Assembly (NCBI GenBank): GCA_903861195.1
Contig: CAIOTJ010000233.1
Coordinates: 1 to 43,341 of the forward strand
DNA length: 43,341 bases
Source of the DNA: an uncultured Planctomycetaceae bacterium
GTDB lineage: Bacteria > Planctomycetota > Planctomycetia > Planctomycetales > Planctomycetaceae
Direction: 5' to 3'
Under the pieces are notes generated by a model. It had not been told where the DNA came from and did not search any database. It saw only the letters and a program-made list of their open reading frames with translations. Positions 27,401 through 34,947 of this stretch are shown piece after piece. The number at the start of each line of letters is the position of its first letter. The first letter of the stretch is position 1. Position numbers and translations under genes: made by a program.

Positions 27401-28297
27401 CGCGAGCTGGTCGTAGGGGAGGTCTTCGTTCAGGGCGCGAATCACCTGGTTGCGGTAGCGCCAGGCGGTGGGGATGGGATAGTCGGCGGTTTCGCCCGCG
27501 GTGTCGGCATATCGCACCACGTCGAGCCACAATCGCCCCCACCGTTCGCCATACTGCGGCGAGGCCAACAGACGATCCACCACACGATCCCATGCGTCAG
27601 GAGCCCCATCGTCGAGGAAGGCCTCCACTTCCGCGGGAGTGGGGGGCAGACCCGTCAGATCGAACGTGGCCCGGCGAATGAGAGCGCGTCGGTCGGCCGG
27701 CGGGCCCGGCCGATGCCCCTGCCGTTCCTGACTGTGCAGCAGAAATTGGTCCAGACTGTTTCGGGGCCACAAGCGGTCTCGCACGGCGGGCAGGGGCGCC
27801 GCTCGCAGCGGCTCGTAGGCCCAATGCCCGGAGGTTGCGAATTTCGCCGATTGGGCTGGCCAGGGTGCGCCCGCCTGCAGCCACTGGCGGAGGTCGGCCC
27901 TCTGGTCTGGTCGCAACGCTTGCTTCGCATCGGGCGGCATGGCCGCGACATCGGCTTCCCGACGCACGGCCCGCAGCAGCAGGCTGTCGTCGGGGTTGGT
28001 CAGATCAATGGCCGGCCCCGAACGCCCCCCCCGCAGCAGCGACTCGCGGGAATCAAGCCGCAAGTCTCCGCCGGTTTTCTGGTCGCCATGACAGCGGAAA
28101 CAGGTCCCGGCGAGAATCGGACGAATACGGTTCTCGAACCAGGTCTCGTCAACCTGGCCCAGGGCGGTCCCGCTCAGGCCCCACAGACTGCCGAGCCACA
28201 GACTGCCGAGCCACAGACTGCCAAGCCAGAGCCAGCCCCAGGCCAAGTGTCGAATGGTCAGCGATTTTCCGCGATGGTGCCGGCAGGTGTGGTGCAT
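24467..28297 (-). CDS. PSCyt1/DUF1549/DUF1553 protein with LamG-like insert
   Basis: This 1276-residue exported protein has a planctomycete cytochrome c domain with heme motif CFRCH at residues 66-70. DUF1549 follows at roughly 175-400, containing a second CARCH motif at 363-367 within the universal CARCHDHKFD. The middle (about 430-880) has LamG/concanavalin-like stretches such as LDPATRELSLQVGHPG and YDGFGVTLPPTAPSDEGRLH. DUF1553 closes the protein, with LAEWITHTPLFARVIVNRVW and QTPNDFGVRGQPPSHPELLD. These proteins are thought to be periplasmic and are often linked to polysaccharide degradation, but no activity is proved. The signal peptide contains a threefold LGSLW repeat. The start lies eight bases behind the protease-fusion stop, and DUF1501 follows downstream, so these form one operon. 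Confidence 0.95.
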   Translation of the reverse strand: MHHTCRHHRGKSLTIRHLAWGWLWLGSLWLGSLWLGSLWGLSGTALGQVDETWFENRIRPILAGTCFRCHGDQKTGGDLRLDSRESLLRGGRSGPAIDLTNPDDSLLLRAVRREADVAAMPPDAKQALRPDQRADLRQWLQAGAPWPAQSAKFATSGHWAYEPLRAAPLPAVRDRLWPRNSLDQFLLHSQERQGHRPGPPADRRALIRRATFDLTGLPPTPAEVEAFLDDGAPDAWDRVVDRLLASPQYGERWGRLWLDVVRYADTAGETADYPIPTAWRYRNQVIRALNEDLPYDQLAREQIAGDLLAHREPGPRYAEQLISTGYLALSRRFGFDSENYHHLTIHDTIDNLGQTFLGLSLGCARCHDHKFDAVSTRDYYALYGIFDSTRYPFPGSEQKPRVRTLAALVPPREAQTRWREFEQRVSQLSQSLVRQGKPVPNATLRWLGDLDGDFELQAPAAGGSYGVLVPPWMSQGPVSVTTAAQSPYRQVYASARVGASVPAAAAPYEVTQTVPEWLTGGDQSPVFVNLDFRLATAIPGQTGRHRFAVTDAAGQPAFDLSVGADGAWLRTGPAEVLVAAIPADQWLSLQCRLDPATRELSLQVGHPGHIQSSGPLPLLPDWSGRVAQVVIAGTGDTPRPGFEFDNLALRADPLPPVSTEIPPPPGVEPPEDPTSLIAELRTLAGIDGDLEQQPPGGAPASPWNPGPNSVVRLSAEGQSPFANLHPPGKQGFVLPNRGEYDGFGVTLPPTAPSDEGRLHLAFDFRLGTQAAGGDGAWRFYLGQGAGTSAALELFFNGRQFFRRSGAETGLVGALRGETWYQVRVMLDVNQKTYRGELCRQDETIPFEGLLATGWDGKITYSFIDSYGHLPGIRPALAVDNFVLQAGPLRSFDAPATEPDASAASTRRERIALLKSRLTDLERRAQQDQQELTRLLNHGPFPLAYAMSDGSPHSVRIQKRGEPTTPGEEVPRGFLTVWGASPLPRGVAGSGRLELAEWITHTPLFARVIVNRVWQNHFGQGLVQTPNDFGVRGQPPSHPELLDHLALFLIEQQWSLKSLHRLILHSAAWQQGVIDADGTHNVADKPTGPVGFARRRLSAEELRDAILAVTGELDPEVAEAHPFPDPTTFGFSQHGPFAAVYEHNRRSVYLMTQRLKRHPFLALFDGADPNASTAERTVTTVPTQALYFLNDSFLHAASERWAQRLIRRSPQPERQLELAWSAALGRPPSPAELQESLDFLAEYRRELQPLPEPELNHKSLGACLRLLLGSNEFLYLD
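28181..28225 (-). repeat. Three 15-bp tandem repeats in the PSCyt1 signal peptide
   Basis: The plus strand carries CCACAGACTGCCGAG at 28181-28195 and 28196-28210 and CCACAGACTGCCAAG at 28211-28225. On the coding strand the units encode repeated LGSLW in the hydrophobic core of the signal peptide. Each unit is five codons, so copy-number changes would lengthen or shorten the core without frameshift. Confidence 0.9.
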
Positions 28298-28305
28298 GGT
28301 GGGCT

Positions 28306-30543
28306 TCAGCGATCGCCGCGCAGGATGGCCTGCCGCAGATCTTCGACCTGGTTGAGATTGATCCCGTCGGGCTTCTTCTCGAGCAGCCAGTTGACGTCGC
28401 CCAGGGCTTCGTCCCGACGTTCCAGCGAAAACATCACAATCGCCCGGCGGACCCGTTCCTCCGGGTTGTCGGGATCGAGCCGGACGATGGCATCGAGGTA
28501 ACGGGCGTGCGCGTCGTTGTCGCGCTGCTGCTCGGCCAACCCGCGCAGATTCCGCAGCACGCGCAACACCATTCCCCGGCGCGTCATGCTCTCGAGGTCC
28601 GACGCCTGGATGGGACGTCCCACATTCGCGCGGACCAGGGCATCCGCCTCATCATGAGTCAGTTCCACAGCCCGTTCGTAGACATCGATCAGTTGAGAGG
28701 GGCCCTCCGGGGGCTGATGCCGAACGACGAAGTGCGCGGGGAGCCCCACCCCAACCACCGACACTCCCAGTTTGCGGGCCAATTCGATGTAGATGATCGA
28801 CAGGGTGATTGGCAGCCCCTCGCGGTCGTCGAGCACCTCGTTGACGTAACTGTTCGACCGGTGGTAGTAGTGGTCCCCCCGGGTGCCGTGGAAGCCGCAT
28901 TCGGCAAACAGGTACTTGTTCAGCGCCTGCAGTTTTTGTGCCGGGGTGGCGTCGGCGGGGAGGTCTTCGGTGATGTCGCGGCTCATCCGGTCGAGCTCGC
29001 GGAGGTAGGCGTCGACATCCACTTCCTCGTTGTCCAGCCGGGCCACCAGCAGGCAGGCCCGGAACAGGTCCGCCTGGTCATCGCCCTGGGCGAAGATCTG
29101 CTCCAGTTCCTGCAGGGTGCGGCGTTCATGCAGGGCTGTGGCGGCGAGCCGCAGGTCCCGGGCCTGGCGTTCCAGTTCCCGGGCGCGATCCCGCATCGAA
29201 TCGAGAGGCCACTGCGGCCGCTCTGGCAGGCCCCGCGTCGCCAATCGGCCCGCCTGCGAGTGGCGCCTCTGGCTCGCCAGTTGCTGTTCGAGTTCCCGGA
29301 CCAGATCTTCCGCTTGAGCCGGTGTCTGCCCGTCGGCCGCACCGACGCGGAAATTCCGGAACTCGGCGACTGTCGAACGGAATTTGGCCAGACCCACCCG
29401 GCCCGAGGTGAGCCGGATGTCGGTCGATTCGATGACGCGCTGGCCATTGACGAAACATTCCAGACGCCCGGTTTCGAAGTGGACCCGCAGTTCATTCCAC
29501 TCGCCCGGGCGATAGTGTTCCGACTTCACCTCGGCCAGCACCGGCCAGGAATTGACATCGGGACCCAGGAAGCAGGTCAGCCGCAGCCGGCCTCCGGTGG
29601 GGTAGAAGCCGTAATGCCGGTCGCCACCGTCCGCACAGAACGCCAACCCGGCCGCCCCCTCTTCATTGTCCAGCTTCACGGAAACCGAGAGGTCAAACGG
29701 GGCTTCCGGAGCGGGGGCGGTCGAGAGGCAGATGGTCCGGCCGCCAAATCCGTTGCCCATCCCCTCGGCGAGAACTCGGCCAGCCCGCTGTTTCCAGCGG
29801 CCGCCCATCAGCGCGGTCCATTCCTGGGGATCCAACGCCCCAATCGTCAGCCAGCGGGACATGACCGTGGGGTTGGGACTGTCCCGCAGTCGCTTGAGTT
29901 CATTCACCGGCATGGCGAATCCCAGGTTGTCGGTGACTGCCGACTTCATGGTCACCACTCCCAGCACCCGCCCCTGCCGGTCCAGCACGGGGCCGCCGCT
30001 GTTGCCGGGTTCGATGGGGATCGCCAACTGCAGCATGCTGCGCCGGTCGATTTCCTGGGTCCCCGACAGGACTCCCGCGACCACGCTGTATTTCAGCCCC
30101 TGCGGATTTCCCAGGGCAATCACCGACTGCCCCTGGCGAATGGCGGTCGAATCCCCCAGGGGGAGCGGCGGCAGATCGCGGGCGGCAACCCGGATGAGCG
30201 CGAGATCGACATGGCGGTCGAAGGCCTCGACGCTCTGCACCTCGAGACGGCGCCCATCACTGGTCTGCACACTGATGGGCCGGCCTTCCCCAATCACATG
30301 CAGGTTGGTGGCGATCAACCCCTCCCCGTCGATGACAAACCCGGTTCCCAAACCCTGGTTGCGCCCATCGCGGCCCGAAAAAGAGACCACGACGATCGAC
30401 TTCCGGGCCTGCTCGGTCAACTCTTCGATGCTTCGCTCCGCGTCGGGAGAGCCCCCTCCCTCAGCGGCAGTCAGCCGGGCAGGCAGCACCAGTCCCAACA
30501 CAACAGTCAGCAGCCACCATCTTCGACACGGCATGCAGCACAT
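28306..30543 (-). CDS. Trypsin-like protease / LamG-like / SirB1 transglutaminase-like fusion
   Basis: This 745-residue exported protein has a signal peptide (WWLLTVVLGLVLPARLTA). Residues 45-220 are a trypsin-like S1C protease domain with a complete triad: His82 in ATNLHVIG, Asp113 in RHVDLALI, Ser182 in EPGNSGGPV. There is no PDZ domain. Residues 250-400 form a DUF1080/LamG-like beta sandwich (HYGFYPTGGRLRL, GRVGLAKFRSTVAEFRNF). A charged helical linker runs to about 485. Residues 490-660 are SirB1/transglutaminase-core-2 like (LDDREGLPITLSIIYIELAR, GVGLPAHFVVRH), and the tail has TPR-like helices. I cannot identify a catalytic Cys in the SirB1 part. It lies eight bases before the PSCyt1 gene and 60 bp after the DUF1080 gene. 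Confidence 0.92.
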   Translation of the reverse strand: MCCMPCRRWWLLTVVLGLVLPARLTAAEGGGSPDAERSIEELTEQARKSIVVVSFSGRDGRNQGLGTGFVIDGEGLIATNLHVIGEGRPISVQTSDGRRLEVQSVEAFDRHVDLALIRVAARDLPPLPLGDSTAIRQGQSVIALGNPQGLKYSVVAGVLSGTQEIDRRSMLQLAIPIEPGNSGGPVLDRQGRVLGVVTMKSAVTDNLGFAMPVNELKRLRDSPNPTVMSRWLTIGALDPQEWTALMGGRWKQRAGRVLAEGMGNGFGGRTICLSTAPAPEAPFDLSVSVKLDNEEGAAGLAFCADGGDRHYGFYPTGGRLRLTCFLGPDVNSWPVLAEVKSEHYRPGEWNELRVHFETGRLECFVNGQRVIESTDIRLTSGRVGLAKFRSTVAEFRNFRVGAADGQTPAQAEDLVRELEQQLASQRRHSQAGRLATRGLPERPQWPLDSMRDRARELERQARDLRLAATALHERRTLQELEQIFAQGDDQADLFRACLLVARLDNEEVDVDAYLRELDRMSRDITEDLPADATPAQKLQALNKYLFAECGFHGTRGDHYYHRSNSYVNEVLDDREGLPITLSIIYIELARKLGVSVVGVGLPAHFVVRHQPPEGPSQLIDVYERAVELTHDEADALVRANVGRPIQASDLESMTRRGMVLRVLRNLRGLAEQQRDNDAHARYLDAIVRLDPDNPEERVRRAIVMFSLERRDEALGDVNWLLEKKPDGINLNQVEDLRQAILRGDR

Positions 30544-30603
30544 CCGCTTCTTCAGAGGGAACTCATGGTTTGGCAGGCCCGGCCCGGCCCGACCACCGCC
30601 GCT

Positions 30604-31416
30604 TCAGGGCAATTCCTTGATCCGCACGTTGCGGAACCGCACTTTGGCCCCCTGGGGCCAGGCTCCCACACCGCCGTGGACCTGGAACGCGATGTGTCCC
30701 TTGTCTCCCAGCACCCCTTCGAACGTCTTGTCGCTGGTGTACTCCGTAATCAGGGCACCATTGATCCAGGTGGTGATGGTGGGGGGATTGCCCTTCACGC
30801 GGCAGCGGACGGTGTTCCAGTCGCCCAGTTTCCAGATCCGGCTCCAGTCGACCAGGGGAAACCGCGATTCTCCCGGTTTCTCGGTCCCCCGGGCCGGACG
30901 GGGGCGGGCTTCGATGCCGGTCAGTTGCTTCTTCTCGGGATCGCTGTATTGGCCCCACAGGTCGAACGTGCGGTTCGAGGCCCCATCCAGTCCCTCGCGA
31001 TAGATCTCCCCCACGTTTCCGTCTTCGTGGTAGTCAATCATCATCTGGTAGCAGTTCCCCTTCGCCGTACTGCGCATGAAGAAGCCCGAGTCGGGTCCCC
31101 AATCGGGCTTGGTCTCAAACACCACCTCGAAATTCGCGAACACCTCATCGCTGAGGATGATCCCGCCGTTGCCGCTTCCCGGAGGATCCTGTTCCCCCTC
31201 GATGGCACCGTTCACCACGTCCCACTTGCCGCCGGTTCCATGCCCGATCTTCTCGGGATTCTTGTGCCAGCCGGTCAGGTCACGTCCGTTGAAGAGTGTG
31301 CGAAACCCCGGTTCGCCTCCCTGCTGGGCATCGACTCGAGACGACCTGCCCGAGAATTCCAGGACGGTTGTCAAAACCAGTCCCCACAGCAGCATCGCAG
31401 CGCGGGCGCGAATCAT
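30604..31416 (-). CDS. DUF1080 (3-keto-disaccharide hydrolase-like) protein
   Basis: This 270-residue exported protein belongs to DUF1080, a concanavalin-like beta-sandwich family including 3-keto-disaccharide hydrolases. The signal peptide covers ARAAMLLWGLVLTTVLEF. The mature part opens with the hallmark FRTLFNGRDLTGWHKNP, then KWDVVNGAIEGEQDP, FANFEVVFETKPDWGPDSG, and the closing GHIAFQVHGGVGAWPQGAKV with FRNVRIKEL. DUF1080 proteins act in the periplasm on oxidised sugars or bind glycans; this member's substrate is unknown. ATG 31416 places the signal peptide at the N-terminus; ATG 31452 is a possible longer start. The protease-fusion gene follows after 60 bp. Confidence 0.93.
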   Translation of the reverse strand: MIRARAAMLLWGLVLTTVLEFSGRSSRVDAQQGGEPGFRTLFNGRDLTGWHKNPEKIGHGTGGKWDVVNGAIEGEQDPPGSGNGGIILSDEVFANFEVVFETKPDWGPDSGFFMRSTAKGNCYQMMIDYHEDGNVGEIYREGLDGASNRTFDLWGQYSDPEKKQLTGIEARPRPARGTEKPGESRFPLVDWSRIWKLGDWNTVRCRVKGNPPTITTWINGALITEYTSDKTFEGVLGDKGHIAFQVHGGVGAWPQGAKVRFRNVRIKELP

Positions 31417-31525
31417 CGGAAGCACACTCGTTTCAAGACAGGAATGGATCACCCCCCAGACGGGCGATTATGGACCGCTCAACCGGGGGGGGCAAGCCGT
31501 GGCGGCAATGACGCCACAACCCCGC

Positions 31526-32557
31526 TCAGTCCGACTCCGGCACCAACATCCCGCGCACCTGCCGGGCCACGTCCCGGACGTCGATGAGATCGGCCTTTGG
31601 GGGTGCGGCACGCTCGGCCAGGTACCACGTTTCGGTGAAACCGGCCGACTTCCCCGGTTCAATCCGTTCCCGCGGGCCAATCGGTTCGAGTTCGCACATG
31701 GGACCATCGGGATACCACACCGACATCGTCAACCCGGCCACTTCGTTGTAGGGGCGCTCGGGATCGACCGCGTACTGCTTGACGAACAGCAGATTGTTGA
31801 GCGTCTGATAGGCCATCCAGCCCCCCGCCGTGTCCATTCCCAACTTGGGGTGACGAGGCGCCCCGGTAATGATGAGATGCCCCTCCACCCGGCGGATCCG
31901 GGGATCGCGGGGACGGAAATTGATCAGCGAGTCGGGCTCGTACATCACGTAGCCTTCCGGAAACCGCGAGGGCTCGGTCAGCGGAATCACGCAAATGCCC
32001 CCGCCCACCGCGAAGGTCCGGCTCCAATGGCAATACTCGCGGGGGCGCGTTCCCACGTTCTTGATGATCTGACGGCATTTCAGGCGGGAAGTCTGTTCAT
32101 CGAGCTGAAACTCCCGGATCAATTGCACGCCCGTCGCGGCATCGGGCTGGCTGGTCAGGCGGGCCGACCGGGGGCCAATCACCTCTCCCTGCCACCGGCC
32201 CGCCCACAACACCGGGTGGGGAGCAATGGTCTGTTCGGGCCCGATGTCGAACCGCCCCGCATTCATTGTTCCCCAGTCTTTCTCCGTCTGGTATTCCCAG
32301 CCTTCGTCTCCCGGAGGCAGGTAGAGGGCGTTGACTCCCTTCCAACTGTATTCCAGCACGCGGCCTCCCGCCCGGGGGCAGAGGGTCACGCGGATGGTTG
32401 TGTTCTCCAGTCGCAGGCAGTCGTCATAGCCATGAAAGGTCACCCGACTCGCGCCCGGCTGGTCCGCCGCAAACGCGTTCGAACAGCACAGCAGCGTCAG
32501 TAGGCCGCACCAGAATGGCTGGCGGTCGGTCGCGTTCCAGCGAAGCGCACACTTCAT
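31526..32557 (-). CDS. DUF4380-like secreted protein
   Basis: This 343-residue protein has a signal peptide (FWCGLLTLLCCSNAFA) and resembles the DUF4380 family, which is predicted to have a galactose-mutarotase-like beta fold. Recognisable parts are LENTTIRVTLCPRAGGRVLE, the NAGRFDIGPE segment, GVQLIREFQLDEQTSRLKCR with IIKNVGTRPREYCHWSRTF, and a C-terminal GKSAGFTETWYLAE. Family members are usually associated with carbohydrate use, but no activity is known. ATG 32557 is backed by GGGAGA six bases upstream. The DUF1080 gene follows after 109 bp, so the two may share a transcript. The assignment to DUF4380 is from memory of its motifs and is moderately sure. Confidence 0.8.
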   Translation of the reverse strand: MKCALRWNATDRQPFWCGLLTLLCCSNAFAADQPGASRVTFHGYDDCLRLENTTIRVTLCPRAGGRVLEYSWKGVNALYLPPGDEGWEYQTEKDWGTMNAGRFDIGPEQTIAPHPVLWAGRWQGEVIGPRSARLTSQPDAATGVQLIREFQLDEQTSRLKCRQIIKNVGTRPREYCHWSRTFAVGGGICVIPLTEPSRFPEGYVMYEPDSLINFRPRDPRIRRVEGHLIITGAPRHPKLGMDTAGGWMAYQTLNNLLFVKQYAVDPERPYNEVAGLTMSVWYPDGPMCELEPIGPRERIEPGKSAGFTETWYLAERAAPPKADLIDVRDVARQVRGMLVPESD

Positions 32558-32673
32558 CGAGAATCTCCCGCCACAGCGTGGCGCTGAGGGTGAGGACGGG
32601 GAGTCAGAAAACAGGGCACGGCGTTCCTCAGTCCCGCTCCGGCCGCGGCCGGGTGACCGGTTGCCAGCCCCCC

Positions 32674-34911
32674 TCACGAGGATGTCCGGCCCGGGGCCAG
32701 TATCTGGTCGAGAGCCTGCAATTGATCGCGACGTTGCCGCAGCAGCTCCCGCAGTGGAACCTTCCGCCAGCCGTGGCGCTGCTCGGCGGTGGGAAGAAAT
32801 CTCAGGTGATCCCGGCATTCCCGCGCGATTTCGGTCACGCCGGGAAAACCCGGTTGCGACTGCAGGTAAGACAGCAGCAACAGCCGCAGGTTGACTTCTT
32901 CGTCCGTATGGCGGGATTCCTGCGAATTCAGGCCGACCATCTGCGGAGTCACCACCAGGGGCTCAGACAGCGATTTCTTCAACCAACTGAGAAGCAGAGG
33001 GACGCTCTCGGGGTCCTGGGAAAGCCGGGCTCCCAGCCAGTGCACCACCCGCCGTTGCAGCATTTCATCCCCCCAGTCGAAGACTTCGCGGGCCAGGGCC
33101 AATCGATCCTGCGGGGTCTGGCTGGCGGCCGCCTCGACTTCGAACGCCAGGGCCCGCATCGGGGAGAGTTCCCCGGTTCGGCGCAGCAATGCACTCACCT
33201 CCGCGATGGGCCGGGGTTGAAGCTGGTTGATCGCCACCACCGTCGCCAGCGCGGTTTGACGCCGGGGAACACCAGCGCCGATCAGCGGATCGGACCGGGG
33301 AACTGGCAGGCTCGATTCGTTGGGCCGGGGCGCCATGAGCACTGCGTTGCCGGGAGCGGTGGATGGCTGGCCATTGAGGTTGGCCGGCAAATCCACCAAG
33401 AGTGGGGCGGTCGCGAGGCTCACCAGCTGCGGCAAACTGTCGAACGCATCCCGACCAAGCGATGCCAGCGTTTGCAGTGCCGAGGTGGCCAGCGCGTCGT
33501 CCGGTCCTTCGGCCAGCTCCAGCAGATGAGAGATGAATTCGGGGTCCGGTGCGGAAGCCGCCGGAGAGGTGGTTTCGCCCGAGCTGCCGCTGGCGGTCTC
33601 GCTCGACGTGGTGAGCTTGGCGATTTGGTCGAGCAGCACCCGGCGCTCTTTCTCGGAAGGATCCTCGGCCAACTGCTGCCGCAGCCTGGCGGCCAGACGC
33701 TCGGCCCGCTGCGGAGCCGCCGTTCGCAGCCGCAGCGCAACCGGATTCCGGAGGGCCGTACCCCCTTCCAGGAACAGCGTTTCCAGAGAGTCTCCAAACC
33801 GTTCTTCGGACCAGCCCAGTTGCCGCAGATGCTCTGCCCCCCGCAGTTGGTCCAGCGCGGGCAGGGTGGACAGTCGTTCTTCCAGGGATGTCAGATCCAG
33901 TTCACCCGGGGAGGCGATCGAGGCCAAGACTGAAAAGAGGGTGAAGTCGGTCATCTGCTCTTCGCCGGCGTCTTCGTCGAAGGCGATCTGGGGGACCGAT
34001 TGGGCGGGGTCGATCTGGTCCAGGGTCAGAGGCATCGAGACATAGGCCTGGGCCGGGAAGCGGACAATCTGGCCGTCCATCGTCTGTTCCCTGGGAATCG
34101 AGAGTTTCAAGGGCAGGTTCAGAGCCAGCAGTGTTTCCGCCAGACGCCGCGCCGCAGGACCCATCTCACGAATGCCCCACAGCGCGATCGACTGGATTGG
34201 CGGTTGCCTGGTTGCCACCCCTTGTTCCAGTTCCTCCAGAGTCGCCTGGCTGGCACAGACCAGCAGTGCCAGGGCATAGCGGCGGACGTCGGAGTCGAGC
34301 TGTTCGTCCTGCCACAGACTTCGGGCCAGTTCGACCACCGAGGGGCTGGAGGCCTCCAGGGACAGCAGCGCTTGCAGGCAGGCCGCCTGGGCCGGGTGTC
34401 GACGGTCGGCGGCCAGTGGTTCGAGCCGGGGAATCGAGTCGGCCCCGATACACAGCATCAATTCGAGCGCGGTGCCGCGCACGATGGAATTTTCGTCCCC
34501 GCAGGCGGTCGCCAGTTCGTCGAGGGCGTGCAGGGGGTCACGATCGGCACCCGTCCAGGCGACCAGGGCTTCCCGGCGATCGGCCGGGTCGGGAGCAGAA
34601 AGCAATTGACGAACCTCGTCGCGCACCTCGGAGGGAGCATCTCGCAGGGAGGCGACCGCCAGCAGCGCCATCCGCCGCGCGGGTCCCGAATCTCCCTGCA
34701 GCGCGTCCAGCACCCCGGGCCAGGCATCTGACCCCAGGTCGACCCAGCGGTCATAGGCCTCGTGCCATTCCGCCGATTCTGACCGCAGCACCTGATCGGG
34801 ATGCGTGTCTCGAAACCACTCCCGGGTGCGCCAGGCTCCCGCCAGGACCAGTGCCAGCATTCCCGTCAGCACGAGGGGAGAACCCAGGAGTGAATTTCGA
34901 TCGGCGCTCAT
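32674..34911 (-). CDS. Membrane-anchored HEAT-repeat protein
   Basis: This 745-residue protein has one N-terminal membrane anchor (LVLTGMLALVLAGAWRTREW) and a helical body built of HEAT-like repeats, for example PARRMALLAVASLRDAPSEV, RREALVAWTGADRDPLHALD and VRRYALALLVCASQATLEEL. Several further repeats follow up to about residue 560, and a Pro/Ser-rich low-complexity stretch lies near 480-510 (SGSSGETTSPAASAPD). HEAT solenoids usually act as scaffolds; no enzyme motif is visible. ATG 34911 has GGGGAG seven bases upstream. The gene starts 36 bp after the kinase stop, so it is very likely co-transcribed with the kinase and may be a partner or substrate. Confidence 0.85.
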   Translation of the reverse strand: MSADRNSLLGSPLVLTGMLALVLAGAWRTREWFRDTHPDQVLRSESAEWHEAYDRWVDLGSDAWPGVLDALQGDSGPARRMALLAVASLRDAPSEVRDEVRQLLSAPDPADRREALVAWTGADRDPLHALDELATACGDENSIVRGTALELMLCIGADSIPRLEPLAADRRHPAQAACLQALLSLEASSPSVVELARSLWQDEQLDSDVRRYALALLVCASQATLEELEQGVATRQPPIQSIALWGIREMGPAARRLAETLLALNLPLKLSIPREQTMDGQIVRFPAQAYVSMPLTLDQIDPAQSVPQIAFDEDAGEEQMTDFTLFSVLASIASPGELDLTSLEERLSTLPALDQLRGAEHLRQLGWSEERFGDSLETLFLEGGTALRNPVALRLRTAAPQRAERLAARLRQQLAEDPSEKERRVLLDQIAKLTTSSETASGSSGETTSPAASAPDPEFISHLLELAEGPDDALATSALQTLASLGRDAFDSLPQLVSLATAPLLVDLPANLNGQPSTAPGNAVLMAPRPNESSLPVPRSDPLIGAGVPRRQTALATVVAINQLQPRPIAEVSALLRRTGELSPMRALAFEVEAAASQTPQDRLALAREVFDWGDEMLQRRVVHWLGARLSQDPESVPLLLSWLKKSLSEPLVVTPQMVGLNSQESRHTDEEVNLRLLLLSYLQSQPGFPGVTEIARECRDHLRFLPTAEQRHGWRKVPLRELLRQRRDQLQALDQILAPGRTSS

Positions 34912-34947
34912 CAAGCAACTCCCCGTCACAAACCGTCTCGGCCGGCG

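Noticed and set aside
27835-31587. A 1250-codon open frame on the plus strand
   Set aside because: It lies antisense to the PSCyt1, protease-fusion and DUF1080 genes, all of which have clear domains. GC-rich codons leave few stops in the mirror frame; its translation is Arg/His/Pro/Gln-rich with no domain.
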